64,000 nt of DNA from Cladophialophora immunda (Eukaryota > Ascomycota > Eurotiomycetes > Chaetothyriales > Herpotrichiellaceae), in the NCBI RefSeq assembly GCF_000835495.1, contig NW_015622541.1, forward strand, positions 5,580,001 through 5,644,000, written 5' to 3'. The position numbers and the translations under genes were made by a program. Position 1 is the first letter of the stretch, and each line of letters opens with the position of its first letter. Below the pieces are notes generated by a model, which saw nothing but the letters and a program-made list of their open reading frames with translations, made no database searches and was not told the origin of the DNA. Of the stretch, positions 45,839 to 56,900 are shown one piece after another.

Positions 45839-47007
45839 ATGGTATCGATTTTCAGAGCAGCGGCCTTCGAGCCACTGTTTACCGGGACATTGTTGTATTC
45901 TCTGCCCAGGCTTCCTCCATCACTTCTCGAGCGGCTCCCTCCCAGCATCATAAGTGCGATTCAATCGCCGCGAACAGCCAAAGCGCTTGCTTGTCTTCTC
46001 ATCCTCGGAATCCTGAGGAAGGCGAATAATTTCCTATCACGGCTGGCGATCAACAACTGGACGCGGAGCGACCGCTGGGATGGAAGCAAAGAACTCGTCG
46101 TGGTCACGGGGGGCGCGAGCGGAATCGGCGAGAAAGTGACTGCAGGCCTGGCGGCGAGAGGTGTCAAGGTGATCATTCTCGACGTCAATGCCCCAAAGAC
46201 GCCACTGCGTGTGTATACCGAAGCCTTTTACGAGTTGACATGACTAACGGGGACCGGTGCAGCGCCCAACGTCGCCTTCTTCCGCGTCAACATCACATCC
46301 TCGGAGGCAGTGAGAGAAGTCGCCGACCAAATCCGCGAGACGTACGGACACCCGACGGTGCTCGTCAACAATGCAGGCGTGGGCGAAGGAGGCCCGATCC
46401 TGAATGGGTCGGAGGCCAGCGTCCGGCGCACGTTCGACGTCAACACCATCTGCCACTTCGTTCTCGTGAAGGAATTCCTTCCGGACATGGTTCGCAAGAA
46501 CCACGGTCACGTTGTCACGGTCGCGAGCATGGCCAGCTTCGTGGCGGCCGGGGCCATGGTCGACTACGCGTGCTCCAAAGCGAGCGCCCTCGCTTTTCAT
46601 GAGGGGCTGGGTCAGGAGCTGAAATACTTGTACAACGCTCCCAAAGTCCGCACTAGGTACGTCAATCTTGAGATCTGAACCAATGCCCTCGAGATTGGCA
46701 AGGCATGATCCCCATCTGGAGGACTGTATCGGCTAATCTGCACCGCAACAGCATCATCCACCCGAGCTGGGTTGCTACGCCAATGACGCAGCCGCTCCAA
46801 GATGCCGACGAGGGCTTTCGACGGTCGGCTCTTCGCGTCGAAACGGTCGCGGATGCCATCGTCAAGCAAATCATGTCTGGCAGCAGTGGACAGGTCATCC
46901 TCCCGGCTTCCTTGTCCAACGCGGCACTCATCCGAGCCCTGCCCTTTTGGATCCAAGTGCCGGTTCGAGGCAGCGTGACGAAAATGCTCAAACGTAATGG
47001 AGCTTAA
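45839..47007 (+). CDS. Short-chain dehydrogenase, SDR16C/retinol-DH-like
   Basis: Exons 45839-46208, 46263-46656 and 46752-47007 give 339 residues. The N-terminus is hydrophobic with a membrane segment (ALACLLILGILRK about 45-60), as in membrane-bound SDR16C enzymes such as RDH10. The cofactor motif is VVTGGASGIGEKV, followed by NNAGVGEGG, the Ser-containing VTVASMASF and the Tyr-x3-Lys YACSK. Splicing joins KTPL-PPNVAFF and VRT-SIIHPSW, both fitting the family. Introns are 54 and 95 nt; the first contains a GACTAAC branch site. Probably located in the ER or lipid-droplet membrane, oxidising a hydroxyl or reducing a carbonyl of a lipophilic substrate. It lies next to a P450 and a flavin monooxygenase, with which it may share a pathway. 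Confidence 0.9.
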
Positions 47008-47848
47008 GGCGCCGAGGGGGTTTCGTCCTTTTTTTTTCTTTATCAAGTTGAAGAGAAATGCAGGTCTAGCCCTTGGGAACACGGCTGTATAAAATAGAAA
47101 CCGCAAGGATTCTCGCTCATAAAACGTACCAACTTCGCTCGAATCAACAGCCTTGGGGTAAGAAGATTTAAGGTAAAGTGGTTCGGTAGTACACACAGCC
47201 GCTCGTCTCCACGACGCCCAAATTGGGTAATTTCCATGCCTTCACTCGCTCCTTTGGGCGCTGTATCACCGACAAACCCTAGAAAAATGCCATCAGAGCT
47301 TCCTCTGTCCAACACAGCCCGAGGGAGGTCGGCGGTGAATCTGACCTTATTCGTCGGTCCCGGACTTCGCAAGCCCTGCTCGTCTGGGCAACCTGGCCTT
47401 GTGGGATGGTGGCCGAAGCCTGCCCATACAGTGGGTAGAAAATCCGTCCGATACGTCTCATTCATACCCAAAAGGGATGACAAAAGCCTATGTGCCCATG
47501 CCCTAGACACAAGATCTACAGAGATCCCTCTGCGGTCCAAGAATGCGGGGAGCCGGTGTAAATTTGCACCGTCAGCCCGTCTGGGGCACTTGATGCCGCG
47601 GCTCTATTTTGACCTCTCTGGATTGCAAGGTTGCGACCTGGGCTGACGGGACCACGTAGTCGACGATTCCGCTTAAACCATTTCATCCACCGTACCCGTA
47701 CGGAGTGAATGTCGTATATCGTATTCGTCGTTGTGAATATCTACCCACGTGAAGGTTTTAAGAGGACTCTGTACAGCCCAACAACATATAGGAATTCCAT
47801 CTTTGTTGTATCGATTGTTCTCTTCCCTTTGCTGTCTCGTCCTGTACA
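47008..47848. promoter_or_regulatory. Intergenic, upstream of P450
   Basis: About 0.84 kb. GTACGGAGT is at 47698-47706 and CACGTG at 47746-47751, about 100 bp before the P450 ATG. No gene supported; a 165-codon minus-strand ORF at 47043-47540 has no family signature. Confidence 0.4.
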
Positions 47849-49637
47849 ATGGCTTTCAGCATTCCTACGCCGTTGCTGCTGGTATTTTCTGCGGCGGTGC
47901 AGGCGGTGGTGTTGCTTGCGGTGGCTCCGCAGTACTCCCCCGTCGACGGCTTCAACCCGGCCTTTCTGTGCTTCACGCTACTCAACTTTGCATTGTGGCT
48001 CTTCTATCTGATATTGATCTATCCAAACTTCGTCAGCCCGCTCCGAGATCTCCCGGTTGCAGAGGTATGTCTCAGCCATAGAGCAAAATCTAAGGGCGGA
48101 GAGATTGATGTCTGCGTTCCAGGGCGCTTATCCCATCATCGGCCACGCCTTGTCCCAGTTCAAGGCCCCACGAGGCGGGGACTACCAGAGATTTACCCGT
48201 GAAGTCCCCAACGACGGGCTCATCCGCCTGAAAGGCTTCCTCAATGCCGACCAGGTGCTGGTGACGAGCCCCAAGGCCCTGGCCGAGATCCTGGTCACCC
48301 GATCGTACGAATTCCCCAAGCCAGACAAGGACCGGGTCTTTCTCCGCCGCCTGATCGGCGACGGCCTGGTCGCGGCCGAAGGCGAGCAGCACAAACACCA
48401 GCGCAAGCACAGCATGCCCAGCTTCGCGTTCCGCCAGATCAAGCTCCTGTACAACCTGTTCTGGGAGAAGTCCGTCAAGATGACCCGGGTGATCGACGCC
48501 GAAGCCTTCGGGCCAGCCCGGGGCCACGGAGGCGCCGAGAACCTGCCGTCTGGAGCCGTGGACATTGAGTATTACGCCCCGAAGACGACGTTGGACATTA
48601 TCGGTGTGGCGGGCCTGGGCCGAGATTTCAACACGCTGGGCAACTCGGACGACGAGATGGTCAAGATATATGACGAGTTGGTGCACCCTTCCGTGGGCCG
48701 ACAAATCCATGCAGCGGTGTCGTTGCTTGGGAGCAACGAGCTTGCGTCCTTGCTCTGCCGCCCTGTCGCCCAACGCTATGATACGCTCAATGGCCAATTG
48801 AGACACATATGCAGGCAATTTGTGCGAGAAAAGCGGGAAAGAATGAAGGGTTCGCAAGACCAAGCAATCGACACCCTGGCCTCGTTGATCAAGTCAAACA
48901 TATTCTCGGATGATGAGCTGGTAGACCAACTTTTGACAATCATAGCAGCTGGGTGAGTGTCTGTCCCCGACAAGTCCGTCGACGATAACTGATCACTAAC
49001 ATTACCAATTAGCCATGAGACGACCTCCTCGAGCTTCACATGGGTAACATACCTTCTTGCGCTTCACCCCGACATTCAGTCCCGTCTCCGCGCTGAAATC
49101 CACGCAGCAATTCCAAATGGATTCTCGCCCACCGATTCTCAGGACACGAATATAGCTTCGGTGCTGGAGTCGCTGCCTCTCCTCAACGGTGTCTGCAGTG
49201 AGAGCCTCCGCGTCCTGCCCGCCGTGCCGGTCACGATGAGGACAACCAAGCGAAACACTACCTTGATAGGCCACCCAGTTGCCGCAGGCACCAAGTTCAT
49301 CATGTCGCCCTGGGCCGTGAACAATGATCCCGAGTTATGGGGCCCGGACGCGCACGAGTTCAAGCCAGAGAGATGGATCGACCCCGAGTCGGGAAAGCCA
49401 AACCAGACCGGAGGCGCGTCGACCAACTATGCCACTCTGACGTTCCTTCACGGCCAAAGAAGTTGCATCGGCCAGAATTTCGCACGAGCAGAGCTGAGAG
49501 CCCTGGTGGCTGCTTTTGCTGGGGCCTTTGAATGGGCCCTGCTCAACCCAGATGAGGAGGTTGTCCCTGCTGGGGTCATCACATCGAAACCGAGGGACGG
49601 CCTCAAAGTGGCGCTGAAGAGAGTAAAGGCGTGGTAG
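47849..49637 (+). CDS. Cytochrome P450 monooxygenase, microsomal type
   Basis: Exons 47849-48064, 48123-48952 and 49013-49637 give 556 residues. The N-terminus holds two hydrophobic segments (about 8-65), which anchor it in the ER. The I-helix motif AAG-HETTSSS is formed across the second splice, which uses GTGAGT and a CACTAAC branch site. The K-helix is ESLR, the PERF-type motif is KPERWID, and the heme-binding loop is FLHGQRSCIGQ with the axial Cys. It needs a P450 reductase, not seen here. The 58- and 60-nt introns are typical. Substrate unknown; the family (CYP number) cannot be assigned here. Position between an SDR and a Zn2Cys6 gene, with a BVMO nearby, suggests a joint pathway for a lipophilic compound. 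Confidence 0.94.
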
Positions 49638-50025
49638 AGGGTATTTTGTTCAGTGTCTGTATTGGTTGGCGTCCTTCTGTGGGTAGTTTGTCGTGCGAAA
49701 CCATTCGCAGCTTTATGGCTTCATGATTAAGAGTCAACTTGAGCAGATCCCGGCTCGTTTTCGCTGTTAGGCCGCTTCTGTCCGAAGAGCGGGAAAGGAG
49801 GGCAAAGACCCCCGGCAACTTGGGCCTCCCGCGTTTGTAGATCTTGACTCTGGGCCTCGCTAGCCTGATGAGGGCCCCCGTAAGCCCCGCGAGCCCCTGA
49901 TTTCGAGTCCCGCAGGTACAGGATCACATACCTAGGCTTGGGAACGCGGGGAGACTGGCCTGCGCTCTCTTATTTTCTGATTGATCAAGCATAACTCTCC
50001 ACTCCATCAACACACATGTCTTCCC
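49638..50025. promoter_or_regulatory. Intergenic, P450 3' end to TF start
   Basis: About 390 bp. Nothing coding; it should hold the P450 terminator and the regulator promoter. Confidence 0.45.
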
Positions 50026-52691
50026 ATGTCGACCGACGATTTCCTGCGAACATGTGAGAATTGCCACACCAGGAAAGTTCGCTGCAGTAAGCCCCTACCA
50101 GTGCTTGACGAAGCTACACTGTATGTCTGTGCCGGGGCTCTTAGTTGACTCTTGAAAGGACGGGCGCCAGGAAATGCAGCCTGCTTGAACTGCCAGGTAA
50201 TAACTCCTCTCCCCTTCAAATAGCGCTGCTTCCATTTCTGACTTTTAGCTGCGTGCTTACAGAACAGGCGGGAAAACTGTCACTTTTCCCGCGACAAAAG
50301 GCGACATCGACATCGGCGAAATGGTACGAATGGAAAAGATGTGACAACCGGGAGAAGATACTGAGGAGAGGCTGTGATTGCAGGTGAAGATGGACGGCCG
50401 AGTCGATCCCAGTTTCAAGAAGTCCATGTCTGGCATATCCAACCCGAAACAGAACACAACACCACGGATCCTGTGTCTGTAAACGCAGATCCCAATGTTG
50501 AGGCCATACAACACACGCCCCCGGCGCCGAGTGACAGCAACCTCTTTGTTGATCAATTGCTCCAGTATGACCGACGCGTTGTGGGCAAAAGGACATACCA
50601 GAAGAGGCTGTTTGAAGTGAGCTCGACCACACCCGGCTCTTTACAATACGGCCCCATGCTGAACGAGTATCTTAGGCCGATGAACACCATGGTACTCAAC
50701 GGCCCCAACCCGATCGTAAGGCTTGATTATCTGACAAGTGCTGAAGTGACATGTTCGAGCTATTGTGTCTTTACCGAGTCTCGGTTGCAGTCGTTGGCAC
50801 GAGTTCTCGGTCATGGCAAGGTCGGGCAGATGATCGACGAAATGCGCTCGGTCGTGACAGAGCGTCTTGAAAACGCCACCAAGATCTTCTGGAGTCCAGG
50901 TTCGGCAGTGTTGCGCAGAGATGCTGACCTGTCCCAGAACTTGAGGGAAGAGTACATCCAAGGTGAAATCTGCCTTCTTCTTGGACCACGGACTTGCTGA
51001 CATACCCATTCTTTCAGCATATTTTCGTTACGTGCATCCGGTGTATCCATTTCTTGATCAGGCGTCATTTCTGGAAGAAGTCTCCAAACCTCAATTTGGC
51101 CAGCTTTTGCGCAACCACCCGGAATGGTCCGCACTGTACAACACTGTACTGGCTCTCGGCTGCCAGTACCATGGCAGGGGGGCATTCTTCCCAGGGAAAG
51201 GTCTGGCATGGCACTTCTTCATGAAGGCGCGGGAGTGTTTCCCGAAAACCTTGGGTCCAATGCCAACGCTTCTACATGTACAGGTGCGTGAGGTCCTGCC
51301 AGAGATAAGGTGGCTGCTGACAGAGGGAAGACTGTGACCGCAATGGTACGAATGGCTCGGTGGCTTCATCACTGTCGAGGGAAAGCTGACCAAACCCCAG
51401 GCCATCTTCTCCCAGAACATGAGTTCGTTCCAGTTCAAAGAGGACCTTCTTTCAGAAGCTGCTAGGCTGGCGAGATGTCTCCAACTGCACAAGTCGGATC
51501 GGGTCGATGAATCCAGAATTTTTTGGGTGATATACCAGCTCGAGAAATCTTGGTGTTTCCAGAACTCGAGGACTTCTGTATGTTATAAGCGCCCTCTGCG
51601 TGGGGACTAGAGCTCACTGTTTAGCCAGCTCATCGCCGATTTTGATATCGATTGTCTGCCGCCAACGACGACAGACCCTATACGGAGTAGCCATGACTGG
51701 TTCTTGAGTAGCACGCGACTGGCAAGGTTGTTGTCGGTCTGCTACGAGGAACTTTTCTCCGTGAAGGCGACAATGTATACCGTGGACCAGAAGCAGACCA
51801 AGATCCAGAGTGTTTATAAAGCACTTCACGCCTGGAAGGAGAGCATTCCTGCCCAATACAGGCCGGACAATATTGTTGGCATCCCAGACGGACAAGGTCC
51901 ACAGTCCCGCGCAGTGTTGATACATCTCAACTTTTCTTACCACAGCGTCGTCATCGCACTTGCGAGGCTGGCGATCCACTGTGGGATCGAAGGGGATCTG
52001 TCAGACTTTGGCACCGGCGAGGTCATGCTTCGGAACGCTGCAAGAGCGATCTTGGAACTCACGAGTCTGATTGATCTCAAAGCGTATACGTCGCTCTGGT
52101 GAGCACTGAACTATTTGTGTCCGAGCAAACGCTAATTGAGACAGGGCGTTGGCTACTATGCCTCTCGCCGCCATGTTGATTCTGTTTGACCTGGTCATTC
52201 AAGACCCTACCGGTCCAGATGCCAAAACCAACCTGCTTTTTCTAGACATGGCATCTGGATACTTTAGCCGCCTCGAGCATGTGACCGAGGCCGCGATGCA
52301 AACTTCTCGCCTTTCCGAATTTACGTACATTGCAAGGGAGTATCATCGGAACGAAATACTCAGGCTCCAAACAGACCGCAGTGGTTCATCCGCATTTCCA
52401 GGACAGCAAACGGTGTCTTTATTGCTCGGCGAACCAAGCACCAACAGGCCAAGTCTCATGGACTCGAACACGAATGGTAGTCTGCTGCCGGGCCCTGACA
52501 GAGCTGAAATTCATTCACCACAAGGTTTGCAGGTTCACGTTGCGGGAGAACGAACCGCAGTTGAAGGTTCTGTGCCGGCTGCAGCACTCGGCGGTCCCGT
52601 CTCTCATTTGTCAGTGGGCGCCGGGCAGTTCAGCTTTGAAGACTTGTTCAACACAGTCATCTTGCCATTCGAGAATCAACAACCATGGTGA
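50026..52691 (+). CDS. Zn2Cys6 transcription factor with fungal_trans domain
   Basis: Nuclear DNA-binding regulator. The model has nine exons: 50026-50086, 50159-50196, 50263-50323, 50384-50962, 51018-51283, a micro-exon 51331-51345, 51401-51577, 51629-52098 and 52145-52691 (737 residues). The zinc cluster is spread over the first three exons: CENCHTRKVRC, then CLNC, then NRRENC; spacing C-x2-C-x6-C-x8-C-x2-C-x6-C. A basic tail RDKRRHRHRR follows. The fungal_trans domain starts at AYFRYVHPVYPFLD and includes EAARLARCLQLHK and IFWVIYQLEKSWCF. Frame is kept at each junction. Lying next to P450, SDR and BVMO genes, it is a candidate regulator of them. The micro-exon (TVTAM) is the weakest part of the model; skipping it keeps frame. 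Confidence 0.85.
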
Positions 52692-53534
52692 AGGCTTCAA
52701 AGGACCAGCTCGGCGAGACAGCACATTTGACTCCAAGCGATACCTCATCAGGTGATCGGGGTGATTGATGGCGTTTTTGAGTCACCTGTCGAAGCCCTCA
52801 AGACGAGGAAGACCAAAAAATGATAACGCGTGAATGAGTACATTCCGACACCGACGTGAGTACAAATGCAAATCAACCTGGCCTGTTGGTTTCACTCTGC
52901 AAGATCAAGGAGTGAGTACCTCTAACGTCATGCACACATTGACTATAACCGCCTGATCACGATCGAGCTGCGGCTGTTGCCAACATGATGGCCAGTGACG
53001 CAAATGAATACAATGTTCTTCACGAGGCTGTGCACGATAGAGGGTTCCTGGATGGCATCTCCACCAGAAGCGAGAGACGGCTGCGAGTAAGGCGAAGATA
53101 GAAATGTACTTGGACGAATATGACATAATACCTCTCAGCGCTGGCTGACATCCCATCGGATTATCTCACTGTGTCACCAGAGTCACAAGAGATACGGAAC
53201 GTTCCTTGACTGCCGTGGTGTAGTGCTTCACGAGGCTCTGTTAAGAAGTGCTCAGAAATCCGCTTTGGATAATTTACTCCGCAGTACTTTTACGGCGCGT
53301 CTCTCGACGTAGTAAGTGCAAATATCTTGGCAGAGCGGAGCCAGCGACTCCGATCCGCCCCAAGCGCACATTTCTCGATTATTTTCCCCGCGGCGCCTTT
53401 GTCGACGAGATTGAAGAAAAAGCCCACACAACCAACGAGACTCTCCCACCCTCATCGTCTACCTCGACACACCAACACCTCCCCTCCTTGTAACAGAAAG
53501 AAGACACTCGGGTCCCAGCACCAACCAAGCAACC
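52692..53534. promoter_or_regulatory. Intergenic, TF 3' end to eS21 promoter
   Basis: About 0.84 kb without a supported gene. The 53430-53530 stretch upstream of the eS21 ATG is C/A-rich, like a ribosomal-protein gene leader. Confidence 0.45.
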
Positions 53535-54028
53535 ATGGAGAACGAGAAGGGCGAAATCGTCGATCTGTAAGGTCCCCAATTCATCAGTTCCAAGTTCTTT
53601 CACTTCCCTCTCAGATCTGTCTGTGTCTCTCTCTTCACGGCCCCAAAACCGACCCTCCACAGAAAAAGGGTCTTTGGGCGAAGAGACAGCCAGATCCTGC
53701 GACCCATCTCTTCCCCTCCGCATTTCATTGTTCCGTTCCATTTCGAGCTTTCCAAATTTGGCGGCTGACCACAGGTTCTTCCTTTCTGTATAGCTACGTG
53801 CCCCGCAAGTGCAGCGCGACGAACCGCATCATCAAGGCCAAGGACCACGCCAGCGTGCAGATCTCCGTGGGCAAGGTCGACGAGAACGGCCGATACACGG
53901 GCGAGAACCAGGTGTACGCGCTGTGCGGGTTCGTGCGGTCCCGCGCCGAGAGCGACGACAGCCTCAACCGGCTGGCGCAGAAGGACGGGTTCTTGAAGAG
54001 TGTCTGGAGCGCGCAGGCCACGAGATAA
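53535..54028 (+). CDS. RPS21: 40S ribosomal protein eS21
   Basis: Small-subunit ribosomal protein of 88 residues, the normal length. Exon 1 (53535-53566) encodes [11 protein letters not shown] and exon 2 (53794-54028) starts [13 protein letters not shown] and ends SVWSAQATR. The 227-nt intron after the eleventh codon is long for this window and typical of ribosomal protein genes. No C/D or H/ACA snoRNA pattern is apparent in the intron. The sequence [14 protein letters not shown] matches the family. Confidence 0.95.
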
Positions 54029-54836
54029 ACAAACAATGTGCATGTCACTGGATGAGGATGAGGCGTGGCGAAGGCGGAACATGAGCTTGTGAAGAGCGCA
54101 CAGAGAGTGTTATTCGGGGGGCAAGGGAAAAGTACGGAAGGAGGCTCAATTGAGGTCCCGACCTGCCCATCGAGGGCTCTTGGGCGAGCAGCGCAATGCA
54201 CAGCACATTCCAAAGACACATTATGTTTATTGTGGGACGGTGATGGATGCATGGCATTCCGCATGGCGAAGAAGAGAATTTGCTTGCTTGGTCGCAGGGC
54301 ACGGACACGGTAAATCTGCGTGACCAGCATGATAGAACTGCAGACTGGGACGGCCCAGAAATGAAAACCCAATTCAAGGACACTCCACACACACATGTGG
54401 CTCTTCATCTCTGTCACAACGGTGGGGGATCTATATGTTTCGCCAACAAAAAGACGAATGTGCCGCCCGTATCTGTGCTCTGACTCTCAACCTCGGAAAT
54501 AAATCACAGCTCTTCAGAAGGCGGCGTTTAGGGCTCAATATTCGGCTGTTGTATGTACGATTATATCTCTACTTCCACAGTCATGGTAGATTGAGTCTGA
54601 GGAAGCCTTGATGTGCCGGTAGAAAATTGACCGCTTGTAACAGAAATAGAAGTGAAGGGGAACGAGGCAAACATAAGGGGCAGAGGGAGAAGAAGTAATT
54701 GGGTATCATTTCTAGCCTTCTCTTCTTGGAATCTAGAACCTGTTCTGGTAATGCTCTCTTTCACTTGCAACACATCTTGAGCGCGTAGGATTCGTCGATC
54801 TTCGTACATGCTGATTTGTCGCTTGTGAGGGATGTT
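54029..54836. other. Convergent 3' intergenic region
   Basis: About 0.8 kb between eS21 and the synthetase gene ends. No gene seen; it should hold both terminators. Confidence 0.45.
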
Positions 54837-56454
54837 CTAATCTTTGTGTAAGCGGACAGCAGGATTCTGTTCAATGAAGTTGAGGTCGACTTTATGCCCC
54901 AGAAGTTCTCGAATGTTGTTGACGCCATATCTGTTCACAATCATTAGCACATTCGCAACCCGGAGGATCAGAACCTTACTTGATCATGGTAGGTCGCTCC
55001 AAACTCAAACCCCAACCATATATCTGCATATCCTTTGGCAAGCCCATCGGTTCCAACATTTCTGGCCTGAACATGCCACTGTTTCCGATTTCCACCCATT
55101 TCTTCAATCCCTCGTGGTAGCTGAAGATTTCCATACTCGGCTCTGTGTAGGGGTTGTATGCGGGCTTGAACCTCAGGTTTTTGATACCCATCTTGCCGAA
55201 GAAGACTTCCATGAAACCGATCAGTCCACCCAGTGTCAGACCCCAGTCAGCAATCACGCCTTCCACCTGGTGGAATTCTGCCAGATGTGTTTGATCGACC
55301 GTCTCATTTCGGAAGACCCTGTCGATGGAGAAGTACCGCGCCGGCCGAGGGTTCAGGGCGAGTTTGTGAAGCATGTATGCAGAAATTGCCGTCGTGTGAG
55401 TTCGCATAACCAGACGCAAAGACTCGTCTTCAGACCACGGGTATCTGTAGCCTATTGAACCAAATTTCCCGTTCTCATGCACGGCACGGACATCGTCCCA
55501 GTACTTTTTGAAGTCCAAGCCTTTTTCCTTCGACTTCGTTCTCTTATGGGAGGGCGAAGGTGTAGGTTTCTCCCCAGGAGCTGGAGGCTCGGGATCTGCT
55601 CGAGGGGGATCAGCTCTGGCAGGATCCGAGATGTAAAAAGTGTCTTGAAGATCGCGGGCGGGATGTTGTTGAGGAACAAAAAGAGAGTCAAAATTCCAGA
55701 AACCGGTCTCCACATAGCGATTTGTCGGCATCTCCTCGAACCCCATCTCAAAGAAAATCTCTCGGAACTCTTGCCGCACTTTGTTGAGAGGATGAAGAGC
55801 TCCGGATGGCGTGGGTGCACCTTTTGCTTTGAAGTTATATGGTTTCAATTGCACGGTCTTCCATGCCCCGGAGGCCAACATTTCTGCTGTCAGATCCGCC
55901 TCTTCCTTGACAAACTCTGTCGAGAATTTAGGGCCCTTGGAGATCTTGAAGGTGACTGTTTTCTGCTCTGCCACATACTTCCTCTTCTTGAAGTCTGCCA
56001 CAACCTTGGGGTTGCTTAGGGCTTTCCTGGACTGGATCTCCAGTAATTGTTCTTGTACCTCGTCCTGGATCTTATCCGCAACTGCTTTGAGAGTGTCCCC
56101 ATCTTTCTTGATCCACTTGAGTTTGAAAGCATCTCCCGAACCGAACTTGGCCACATTTGCGTCGCCCACAGCAGCGGGTAAATCTTTGATCTTCAGTCCT
56201 TCCACGGCCGCCCGGACAGCCTCGAAAACCCTGGCGCCATTGCTTCCATTTTCTGCGATATCATGACCTTCTTTTGTAAGAACAAGTTCTAACCGATCAA
56301 TCTGCTCTGCTTCAATGAAATCTCTCGATCGTAATTTGTCGACAGCGGATTTGACACTGACGAAGGTGGCATTGGGGAAGGCTTCCGATGTGACGACGGG
56401 ACCGTCTGTAGAGTTCAGGACGTTAAGCACTTTCGCGGTCAAATCCTCTGCCAT
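54837..56454 (-). CDS. FRS2: Phenylalanyl-tRNA synthetase alpha subunit, cytosolic
   Basis: Catalytic alpha subunit of the alpha2-beta2 class II enzyme that charges tRNA-Phe. Exons 56454-54980 and 54930-54837 give 522 residues. An N-terminal helical region (about 1-100) is followed by the class II core: HPLNKVRQEFREIFFEMGFEEMPTNRYVE (motif 1 area), FWNFDSLFVPQQHPARD, THTTAISAYML, RYFSIDRVFRNETVD (motif 2), and GWGLSLERPTM (motif 3). The last exon supplies YGVNNIRELLGHKVDLNF. A Pro/Lys-rich insert (PEPPAPGEKPTPSPSHK) lies near residue 295. The start MAEDL has a good context (caaccATGG); the upstream in-frame ATG at 56499 lies before an apparent leader-intron acceptor (TTTCCCCAG). Confidence 0.95.
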
Positions 56455-56900
56455 GGTTGCGTCCGCCGGAGGGACCTGGGGAAAGGACAGCAAGGGCAAG
56501 AGGAGAGGGCAGTCACAAGAAGAAATGTGGTTGTGCTCACTGTGGTTCTGACTCCAAGGCTCGAGAGAAATGACTCCAAAATGCGGCCAGCGGGTCTGGT
56601 CTTGATTGGGGCAGCATCCTTGCCGCTTTAGCAGTCCAACCTCACAGTCGTACCCAGTCTTGTGTCTCAGAATAGGCGGTTCGGCGGCAGAGAAGACAAA
56701 TTAATCTATTCTTTCTATTGTATACAGAAAGCTATTCCTCTAAGTGGCAGATGTAGCGTGGCACAGCTTCCGACCTATACTCCCACCCAGTGTGAGTCGG
56801 TATGCATGTGACCCCTTGTCCATCACTGAAAGTCACTATTACCCGGTCTACTCCCTCCGGCTCGGATCATGTACCCGACATATTCAGGGGCCAGCGTTCT
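56455..56900. other. Intergenic, FRS2 promoter side
   Basis: About 450 bp between the synthetase start and the transporter 3' end, both on the minus strand. It contains the FRS2 leader, probably with an intron ending just before the ATG. No gene. Confidence 0.45.

Noticed and set aside
47043..47540. 165-codon minus-strand ORF between SDR and P450
   Set aside because: No family signature and it would lie over the 3' end of the SDR and P450 promoter.
48090..48863. 257-codon minus-strand ORF opposite the P450
   Set aside because: Fully inside a P450 exon and without family signals.
49861..49930. tRNA-like B-box (TTTCGAGTCC)
   Set aside because: The flanking bases do not form a T-arm and no A-box or acceptor stem is present. 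No other tRNA, rRNA or CRISPR pattern was seen in the window.
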